Shown here: piece after piece, positions 56,063 through 64,000 of the stretch
How the letters are laid out: each line of letters opens with the position of its first letter
Numbering within the stretch: position 1 is the first letter of the stretch
Assembly (NCBI GenBank): GCA_037447605.1
Contig: CM074804.1
Coordinates: forward strand, 3,895,541-3,959,540
Reading direction: 5' to 3'
Length of the DNA: 64,000 bases
From: Zygnema circumcarinatum
Lineage: Eukaryota; Streptophyta; Zygnematophyceae; Zygnematales; Zygnemataceae
Made by a program: the position numbers and the translations under genes
Notes under the pieces: generated by a model
Databases searched by the model: none
The model's input: the letters and a program-made list of their open reading frames with translations, nothing else
What the model was told of the DNA's origin: nothing

Positions 56063-58200
56063 CTGCATTGAAGACGCTGTGGGCGTGAATAATCTCGCCG
56101 GAAAAGAATCACAAAATGCTCGAGTGCGAATCGACAATGAGCAGTGCTTGGCCGACAATGGTTGAGGACAGCAGGCACTTGGCCGAGATCGGCTCCATGT
56201 GCATACAAGTGCCCTGTTCGCCTTTCAGTTTTTTGTGACCCGCAGCACCTCAGAGCAGGGAGGAAAGGGCCGCCTGCCCTCGCCCTTCACCATCTTGGGG
56301 GAGTGTTTTAAGAGGTGGACCTCCTCCGCTTCAATGAGATTCTCCGATCTTGGGGAGGGAAACAACGTTTGTTGTTACAAGCAGTCGCTGATTGGTGAAT
56401 AGAGTTCGATGCTCTATTCTGTTTCTGTTGCGCTTAATCGAACCATTCCACGGGGCCCGAGGTCATTTAGGTCTTTCTGTCAATACTTCGCATTTGACAA
56501 GTGGGAATGGTGTTCTATATAACGGAACCAAATCATTCAGTGATTTTTTTTTTCGGCGTAGCTTAAGGAAATGAAAGAGAGAATGAAAGAAAGTATAAGT
56601 TATAGTTTTGGGAATGAAGCCCTCCAAAAATTTTGTGGCTGCTTGTCAGGAGGGCGCTTTCTCTATATGTGTGTCATTGGAGTATCATAGAGTTAGGGAT
56701 CTTTTATATACCTGCCCGCACAGCGGAGTTGTAGCTCCTCGTTCTTTGTAAGCCAGCGTCGAGTCTTCACCCTGCAAAGTCGTCCTTTGCAAGCTGTATA
56801 GAAGGTAGCAGCGGAATGGGGAGCCAGCTTTATGACGGAGTGGCGGGGAGGCAAAGAAGGCTATGGCGACTGTCTTTGTCCCCGCACAAATAATGTGAAT
56901 ATTCATGTTGATTCAGTATTGTTCTTTTTGTGGAGCAGTCCCGTGTTGCATGTTGTGCGGCAATGTGTAGGGTTGAGTCTGAGAGTGTTCGTCTGTTGGA
57001 GTTTGTGTGTGGCTTTGCGAAACTCGCGGAGGGCCGTGTCTCCCGAAGTAAAGCTTTGCGAGTCGTCGGCCGGGGAGAGGCGAGCAAGGTCCTGCTCGCG
57101 GGAGGACGCAGATGTTGCCAGAGGTTGGCATTGAACGCGTGTCTGTTCGTCATTGGCGTTCCACTGCAAAGGGATGCTCCGACACTCCTGCTGTCGAACG
57201 TGCGCATTACAGAGAAATTGAGTTTGTGAGGGCACTGGGCAGGGGTGAACTATAGGGTGCCGCCATAGCTCCAGACGCGAGAGAGCCCTCCCTCCTTGAG
57301 ATGGCCACGACGACGGTTTGAGGACCAGGCCCGCTGCGCGCCATGGAAGGATGCATGGATGCATGGATGGACGCAAGTGAGGTCAGCCGGTGAGCCGGTC
57401 GTCACTTCAGTCCCTGCAGTACCCTCCCGGGAGAGGCTGACAAGGGACTCTCTCTCTCCGCCCCTTCCGGGAACTTCCCTACCCTAAAACCCCCCAGCCC
57501 TATAAAAACCCTCCAGCCCTCCAATCTTGAACCCCCGGATTCCCTCCCCGGTCGCCGGATCGCCCGCGGAGAGGGAGAATCGCCATCCTTTCCTCGCACG
57601 TGCAAGATGGGGCCCATCGCGTCCAGGGGATCTGGGGTTCTAGAGAACCACACGTGTGCGTGTGGTCCGGCCATTCCCACGTCACCACGTGGCCACCACG
57701 GAATCCTGAAGATACTCCCTTGTCTACTTGCGCCCTCGGAAATAATCGTATGCGCCACGCAGCTCCTGGTATTGTATCGTATTGTGCGGTATCGTATTTA
57801 CTACAAGCGGGGTGGCATGGTCCTTTGAACGGCCGCAGCAGTTGCGGACCGGCGGACGGTACAGTACGGCAGGCAGGCGTGCCGGACGATCGATGGGACC
57901 GTACATGGACCGTACGTACGGCGTACAGTACAGTACAAAGGACCTTCCGCAAGCATCGCGTGCGCGGGCGGCCCTGAACCCTCCGCCTCGCTGCTCTCTG
58001 GAGCGGGCCGTACCGTACGACCGGACGGGAGCGTCACCGCGCCACGAAGCTGGCCCTGAACCCTGACTGGCCCCGCCCTAAACCCTAAACCCGGACCTCG
58101 GACTCGGAGCCTTCGTCCGCTCCCTTAGCCCTAAAGTGGAACCTTGTTAGGGTTGGGCTTCTGCGTCTGCGCCCTCCCTGAACCCCGGCAGCGCGGGGGC
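56063..58200. other. Intergenic region with GTAC cluster and telo-box before TFIIIA
   Basis: 56063-57500 shows no supported gene. CACGTG cores occur near 57650 and 57685. A GTAC block lies at 57857-57935 (GGTACAGTACGG, CCGTACGTACGG, GTACAGTACAGTAC) with CCGTACCGTACGACCGG-like sequence near 58008-58022. A telo-box (AAACCCTAAA) lies at 58080-58089, about 110 bp before the TFIIIA start. Promoter roles are inferred. Confidence 0.5.
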
Positions 58201-61200
58201 ATGCCCTCAGCGCCCGCGCTTGAACCCCGCGCCTTGGCCGCCCGCCGCAGACCCCCGCCCCCGCCCCCCCCACAGCAGAAGCAGCAGCAGAAGCAGGTCA
58301 AGTCCGAGCGGACGGCGCACCGCACGTGCGGCCCGTCGCACACGTGCGAGGCGTGCGGGGCGGCCTTCAGGAAGCCAGCGTACTTGGCGGCGCACGTGCG
58401 GTCGCACACGGGGGAGGTGCGGTCGGGGGGGGGAGAGAACGGTTAGGGTTTAGGGTGGAGGGGAAAGGAGGGAAGGGGAAAGTGAGAGGGAGCAGGGGAG
58501 GGAGAAGGAAGACAGGGGGGAGAGGAAGAGAGGAAGGGTGAGGAGCAGAGTCGGGAAGGGGATGGGAGGGAGGGAGGGACGCAAGGGGGGAGGGAGGGAG
58601 GGAGGGAGGGTGGTTTGGAAGGAAGGAGGGAGGGGGGGGGGGAAGGAAGAGGATGGAGCACCTTGTCGTTTGTGAATGTCAGTTCAGTTACAATTCTTGG
58701 TTCATCTCTTGCAAGGAGCCTGGGTAGTCTTCTTCGATGACCCCAGCTGAGGTTGGGAGTGAAACTGAAGAAATGAGGCTGTTCCAGGCAATGCTAAACA
58801 GCCCTGAATAGCCCTGCGCCCTAAATAGCACATTGCAACTCCAATTTGGAATATTTTTTTTGTTAATTCTATCGCTAAGCGTTTTTTTCTTTCTCCTGTA
58901 CGCAGCGACCCTTCCAGTGCCCCGTCAGCGGTTGCTTCAGTGACTACATCCGCCAGGACCATCTTAACCGCCACATGCTCTCCCATCAGGGCGCAATATT
59001 TCAGGTCTGCACAATTTCCACATCCTTAGGCTGAGTAATATTTTGTTCAAGATATCTTTAGGTTTTAGGGTTTTGATCTCCCCTACGCATCTGTTATCTG
59101 CTGTTGGATCGGGAAAGCGGTTTCTCCCCTCCCCCATTCATTCCTTTTTTTGGCTTTTAGGGTTAAACTAGTACTACTTGTCTCCAGCTATCTCAGCTAG
59201 CTGCTTCCATCCCTTCTTCAGGATCGCAGTTCTCGGGATTCTTTTGCCTTACAGACCGCAAAAGTACACCCATAAAACCTCGTCACAGTCTCGTCGTATT
59301 TTCTGGGCCCCTCCCTCCCCCCTCCCCACGCTTTCCGACTTCAGAAAAGTCGTTCTTTGCTCTCCCTTCCATATTGAAGTAACCATCTTGCTCCTCCGTC
59401 GGAAAAACAAATATTCCTTTCGCTTCGCTACTTCTCCCGTTTCAGAAAATTAATTTTGCTGGTGGGTTTTAGGGCTTTAGTGCAGCGCGGAAGGGTGTGA
59501 GGTGCGGTGCAGCAGCGCCTCCAACCTGCAGCGCCACCTGAAGCTCCATGAGACGCACCGCCAGCGAGCCATGGAGGGCCGACCCGTGAGAGCCAATGGG
59601 AGGAGGTCCGTGCGTAACGTGCTGCACGAGGGGGGCCAGGGAGAGGGGGAGGGGTTGGGAGAGGGGGAGGAGGAGGAGGAGGGAGATGGAGAGGGAGAGC
59701 AGGAGGGAGAGGGAGAGGAAGACGAAGAGGGAGAGGGCGAGGGAGAGGGAGGGGGAGAGGGAGATGGCGAAGGAGAAGGAGAGGGAGAGGGGGAGGAAGA
59801 GGCAGAGGAGGGAGTGGGAGAGGGGGACGGGGAGGGGGAGGGAGACGGAGAGGGAGAGGGAGAGGGAGAGGGGCTCTATGGGGATGGAGAACAGCAGTTG
59901 GTGCTGCGGAACATTTGTCCCGTGGAGGATTGCGGGAAGGAGTTCCACACGCAGACCCATCTGGAGAGGCATATGGAGGAGCATCAGAGTGAGTGTGAAA
60001 GGGTTGGGGGAAGACGGGAAGGAGAGGAAAGCGGCAGAGATTGGTAGGGTCCGAGTGGGAGAGGGTTGGGGAGGCACAATGGACAAAAGAGATCGAGAGG
60101 AAGTAGAGATAGTAACGTCGCAATTAGCGAGCAGAAATGAAGGACAGGGCATGGAAGACATATACACGTGATAGAAAAAACCAGCCTCATATGTCTCAGA
60201 AATGAAGAAACGAACCCATCAGCAATCCCTAATTCCCCGACAACCTTTTCAACCCTCTTGAAACCTGCAGAATGCCCGCACAATTGTGAATCCCTCTAAG
60301 CCGTGGGCCGGCCGGGGGGGGCCGTCTGCAGGTCTGAAGTACGCCGGCGCGCTGTGCGGGTTCTGCGGGCAGAGCTTTGCGGGCGACGCGGCCCTGGGCG
60401 CGCACCTCGCGGAGGCGCACCAGCGCGTGGCCTGCGCGGAGTGCGGGGCGGTGCTGGTGCGGCACAAGCTGAAGAAGCACATGGCCACGCACAACCCGCA
60501 CCGCGAGCTCTTCCCCTGCCTGCTGCCCGGCTGCGGGAAAACCTACTCCACGGTGCGCGCCGCCTCCTCACATTGGGAGGGATGTTAGGCCTGCTGGCTG
60601 GTCGGATTTTAGTGGTTTTGAGGAGTTTTTTGAGTTTGTTTTGTTGAAGCAGGAAGCGTTTTTTTAGGGTTGTTGGGTTTTTTAATCCGCAACCGATGAA
60701 TGAACGCTTCCCTGCTGCTCGTTTTTTTTCCAACATCGACTGGCAAAATGAACCTGTTTCCTTTTTCCCCCCCCCGGTCCCTCGCTCCCGGGCCTCCCTT
60801 TCTGCCTTCTCCCCCAGTCCCTCCCTCTGCCCCTCCTTCCTCCAAGCAACCGATCACCGAACCATAACAGACGAAATTTGTCCTCTCCCTTCCTCTTTCC
60901 CACTCCGTCTCTACCATGTTTGCCTGAACAGGCCTTCAACAGAGAGCAGCACGTTCGCTCCGCCCACCTGCGAGAGCGTCCTTTTGAGTGCTCCTACGAG
61001 GGCTGCAACCAGCGCTTTGCTTTCCGCGCCTCGCAGCTCCGCCACGAGTCCAACGTTCACGTCATTCCGGGAGCCATGATCGCCCCAGTGCCCCGTTCGC
61101 CCCCGCGAAGCCTTCTGGACAATCCTCATCATAGAGAGGGGTTGGAAATGGGAGAGGGAGAGGAGAGAGGGGAGGGGGAAGAGGATGAGGAGCTGGAGGA

Positions 61201-61354
61201 GCAGAGGGGAGCGGGAGGTAGGAAGAGGCGGCAGATAGAGGGAGTGGACGGGCTGCTGTCTGTGCCGGGGATGCTGGAGGGAGAGGAAGATGTGACGTAT
61301 GGAATGTTGCCGGGGGGAAGAGAAGTGAAGAGAGGGCGAGCTTTGGGGAAGTAG
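58201..61354 (+). CDS. TFIIIA: Transcription factor IIIA, C2H2 zinc-finger protein
   Basis: Binds the 5S rRNA gene and 5S rRNA. Five exons join in phase. Exon 1 (58201 to ~58414): Pro/Gln-rich start, then finger 1 ([20 protein letters not shown]). Exon 2 (58906-59005): finger 2 ([20 protein letters not shown]). Exon 3 (~59480-59991): finger 3 ([20 protein letters not shown]), an acidic spacer of ~100 residues built of GEGE repeats, then finger 4 ([20 protein letters not shown]). Exon 4 (~60332-60554): fingers 5 and 6 and the first half of 7 ([12 protein letters not shown]). Exon 5 (60931-61354): the rest of finger 7 and finger 8 ([20 protein letters not shown]), then a charged tail with [10 protein letters not shown]. 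Plant TFIIIA likewise has separated finger groups, often nine fingers. Eight are seen here, so one may be missed. A start at 58144 in the same frame is possible. Confidence 0.82.
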
Positions 61355-62190
61355 CGAGAAAGAGAAGAAGAGGGAGAAGAGAAAGAAAGCTAGGAAAAGG
61401 GAGAGAGGAGGCGCTATTGAATGTGAGATGAGAGGACATGCCGCGCAAGATAGGTGAAGATGTAGGGAGAGAAATAGGAGAGGGAAAACAGTGAGTGGGA
61501 GTTGACGAGAGGCGTGCTGTATGGTAGTTTGGAGGCGCGCAGAGCGATCCTTCAGAAATTCAAGTTTTTGAAGGACTTTGTGCCGGGCTTCAGCCCGCAA
61601 CCGGACATTGCTCCCCAGCATTGTCACATGTGACAGAATAAAGGGAGTCCAGGTCGTAGGGTTCAGAGTTCCGAGTTCCTGGTCTAGGATTTAGGGTTAC
61701 TTTGGTGTGACATGTATGGAAAAGATTAGAGGTAGTATCCCTGTCATAAGGACATGGCCGAACGCTTGTATTGAAGGTATGGGCTGGTTTGGTGCTTTTT
61801 TTTTCTTTTTTTGCAGGGGGGGCGGGGGGTGGAGAGACTTGCCCTAAGAAAGCGGTACATTCCAATTTTTTTTTTTTTCAATGTGTCGAGAGTTATTTTG
61901 TGTAGATTAAAGCCATACGTTGCTTTGAGCATGTAGCGATGTCGTTTTTTGATCAGCTTGGACAATTGCGCGAGGTAGACTTGACACAGAATAAAATACA
62001 AAAGTATATGCACGGGTTACGCATAGTACCCTGGAAGGAACGTAACTAAATCCATGTTGTGAAATCATAAAAATGTCAAAACTTACCTCTTGAACTTTCA
62101 TCCACGCCTAAATGCGGATCAAAAAGCTTGAACCTTACTTGCTTTATCCACTCTTCTTGTGTTGGCGTGCGATGTGCATGCACTCACCCA

Positions 62191-62626
62191 CATAACATGG
62201 TCTGAACCCAAGACGTGTTAGTACCCACATGGCTAATTGCGTGTTTTACCATTAAAATGCAACTGCGGCTAGCGGATGTACGTACCAAAGTCATACATCT
62301 CTATGTATACAGTGTTGTTACATTCCTCCTCACTTAAGCTATGCTCGTCCTAGAGCACTCGGCCCAAGGGTTTGCCCCATCTAGATCCTTGGTGACCAAA
62401 CCCTTGGTGTGATCAATACCATGCTTAGGGATCACGGTGTTTTTAAAGTGTGGACTGCGAGTACCATTTCTTAGGCTCTGATACCAACATAACAAGCTTG
62501 CCCTCAACAAGGCCTGAAACCTAAGACCTACGCACACGGCTAATCGTGTGTTGTACGATTTAAAAGGTACAGTAACCGCGAATGTACGGTACATGTCAAG
62601 CCATACATCTCTATATATACACGCAC
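62191..62626 (-). mobile_element. TRIM-like miniature LTR retroelement
   Basis: Read on the minus strand it has, in order: a 5' LTR (~62626-62488) with TATATATAG; a primer-binding site matching 13 nt of the 3' end of initiator-Met tRNA (GGCTCTGATACCA on plus, 62474-62486); ~150 bp of non-coding interior; a purine tract (GTGAGGAGGAA, 62333-62323); and a 3' LTR (62322-62191) starting TGTAACA. The two LTRs share blocks (CATAACA, CTGAACC/CTGAAACC, GGCTAAT, CATACATCTCTAT) but are diverged, so the insertion is old. No gag or pol. An ACAG microsatellite adjoins the 5' LTR edge, so no target duplication can be read. Confidence 0.75.
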
Positions 62627-62674
62627 ACAGACAGACAGACAGACAGACAGACAGGCAGACAGACAGGCAGACAG
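62627..62674. repeat. (ACAG)n microsatellite
   Basis: About twelve ACAG/GCAG units directly abut the outer end of the TRIM 5' LTR. Confidence 0.95.
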
Positions 62675-62772
62675 CCATCCGGCCGGTCAACGCCCGCCCG
62701 CCCGGCGCCAACTGACGGACCGGGCCGTTATTATATTATGCCATAACTGCTAACGGCCTGCATGGAGAATAT

Positions 62773-62818
62773 CCGTACGGAGGAATATTCTTAGTACGAT
62801 TGAATATTCTCCGTACGG
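62773..62818. promoter_or_regulatory. GTAC inverted repeat upstream of the transporter gene
   Basis: CCGTACGGAGGAATATTC (62773-62790) is repeated as its complement with one base missing at 62802-62818, around an 11-nt loop that itself contains GTAC. It is 480-525 bp before the transporter start. Confidence 0.5.
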
Positions 62819-63298
62819 CTGGCCCTGTCCAAACCGCCTGCTTTCTCGGCCCTCAAAAACGAGAGGAAGGTCTCTACGGGGCGCTCGGATCTGAAGCTGG
62901 AGTGCCGCGTGGCGTCTGACCCTGAACCCCAGGGCGGGATTTTAGCGGTAGGCCGGAAAGGGTTCCGGGTCCTGACTCGCTGTTCAGAGCTGTCGCCGGA
63001 TCCACTTTCTGATCCTGAACCCTAACGCCATTCCTTGCCCTAATCTCAATGTCTTCTGAATGGTGGTAGATCAGATATGACGCCTCGGAAGTTATCGCTT
63101 TCTCTATATCTCGCTCTTGGATTCTAACCCCTAAAGCCTAAACCTCTCAATTTAAAACCGCAATCCCGGATGCCTATACTAAAAACCTTAAACCCGCATT
63201 GTGAATCGGAAGCGTTGAAGCCCAATGCTTTAGTCCTGACCCAAGCTTGAGTATACACCCTGACCCTGAACCCTATCGTGGAGCCCTCCCTTTCCAAA

Positions 63299-64000
63299 AT
63301 GGGCGGCCCTTCCTCAGCTCCTCCCCCCCCCTCCACCAAAACCCAAAAAGTCATGAGGACTCCTCCGGGGATCTATGTGCTGCACAAAATCTGTAATTCA
63401 CATTTTTCCTTTTCCACATATCAATACTCCGTTTTGGCCCTCACCTTTTTGGCCTATGCTTGCTACCATGCGGCCCGAAAGCCTGCCAGCATAGTGAAGA
63501 GCGTCCTTCACCCCGACAATATGAATAGCATCCTCGACAATAGTACTGGGAGCAGCAATGCGAGCCATTCTTTCTATGCGGCGTCGAACTCCTCCGCCGT
63601 TCCGTTGCACCAAACGGGGCTGTCTGGGGGATGGGCTCCCTTCAACGGAAAGCTCGGAAAGGGTCTTTTGGGAGAAATGGATATCGCATTTCTTTCATGT
63701 TACGCTTTTGGAATGTACTTTGCGGGGCATTTAGCAGATCGTATTGATTTGCGTCTTTTTTTGACATTCGGAATGATCGGAAGTGGCGTGGCGGTGGGGC
63801 TTTTTGGGATGGCTCAATTCTGGAATATTCACAACTTGGGGTATTTTATTCTGGTACAAATGGTGGGAGGGTTCCTGCAGTCCTCCGGCTGGCCGAGCGT
63901 CGTTTCCGTGGTGGCGAGTTGGTACGGAAAAAAACGTAGAGGATTAATTTTAGGAATATGGAATGCGCATACTTCCGTTGGAAATATTGGCGGTTCTTTG
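63299..64000 (+). CDS. SLC37/GlpT-type major facilitator transporter, N-terminal part
   Basis: Sugar-phosphate or glycerol-3-phosphate:phosphate antiporter family, inferred from the N-terminal half. From the Met at 63299 the frame stays open to the window end (234 residues, 3' truncated). After a Pro-rich start come YSVLALTFLAYACYHAARKP (membrane span 1 with the family's Y-x-ARKP motif), a ~60-residue Ser/Asn-rich loop, GLLGEMDIAFLSCYAFGMYF (span 2), GHLADRIDLRLFLTFGMIGS (MFS loop with DR), then a span containing GYFILVQMVGGFLQSSGWPS. It continues through ASWYGKKRRGLILGIWNAHT, a conserved segment of this family. A second in-frame Met at 63353 is possible. No intron is seen in this part. Confidence 0.85.
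   Translation, partial: MGGPSSAPPPPSTKTQKVMRTPPGIYVLHKICNSHFSFSTYQYSVLALTFLAYACYHAARKPASIVKSVLHPDNMNSILDNSTGSSNASHSFYAASNSSAVPLHQTGLSGGWAPFNGKLGKGLLGEMDIAFLSCYAFGMYFAGHLADRIDLRLFLTFGMIGSGVAVGLFGMAQFWNIHNLGYFILVQMVGGFLQSSGWPSVVSVVASWYGKKRRGLILGIWNAHTSVGNIGGSL

Noticed and set aside
58430-59480. A 5S-rRNA-mimic alternative exon as in land-plant TFIIIA
   Set aside because: I looked for 5S-like internal-box sequence in both introns and saw no convincing match.

Overview
This is a eukaryotic, intron-rich nuclear window, most likely from the green lineage (a streptophyte or other green alga, or a close relative). The evidence is: short GT-AG introns in nearly every gene; telomere-type CCCTAAA tracts and telo-boxes; G-box (CACGTG) promoters; a plant-type single-protein SMP/C2 tether; a protein resembling the plant RHIP1 family; a plant-like TFIIIA; and a retroelement primed by initiator-Met tRNA. 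I cannot name the species. Most long open frames are shadows of GA, CT or GGGTTCA repeats, so gene models were built by hand from exon homology and splice sites. CDS coordinates give the outer span including introns.

Layout. 1-1300: GA/CT repeats, a 22-24 bp minisatellite and a GTAC-rich promoter. 1498-4766 (+): SMP + C2 membrane-contact protein. 5615-12344 (-): VPS53 tethering subunit. 12345-13007: divergent promoter with G-boxes and a 24-bp palindrome. 13008-15631 (+): Hsp33 redox chaperone. 16318-21762 (-): mitochondrial type I DnaJ. 23685-25550 (-): RHIP1-like single-pass membrane protein. 26480-34752 (-): FYVE + SAM + coiled coil + PH-like protein, with about 930 bp of (GA)n in an intron. 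34753-35778: divergent promoter holding a hAT-type MITE and telomeric repeats. 35779-48298 (+): DNA ligase IV, with a 2.3-kb GGGTTCA array in intron 1 and degenerate telomeric DNA in a late intron. 49272-51007 (-): coiled-coil protein of unknown role. 54548-56062 (+): single-exon membrane protein of unknown role. 58201-61354 (+): TFIIIA. 62191-62626: a miniature LTR retroelement (TRIM-like). 63299-64000 (+): 5' part of an SLC37/GlpT-type major-facilitator transporter, cut by the window end.

The genes are ordinary housekeeping loci (vesicle tethering, lipid/membrane contact, chaperones, NHEJ repair, 5S rRNA transcription) and do not form one operon-like system. The unusual content lies in the non-coding DNA and in modified proteins: two small non-autonomous transposons, telomere-derived arrays inside the LIG4 gene, recurrent GTAC palindromes near gene starts, an Hsp33 lacking one of its four zinc cysteines, and a FYVE-SAM-PH protein.
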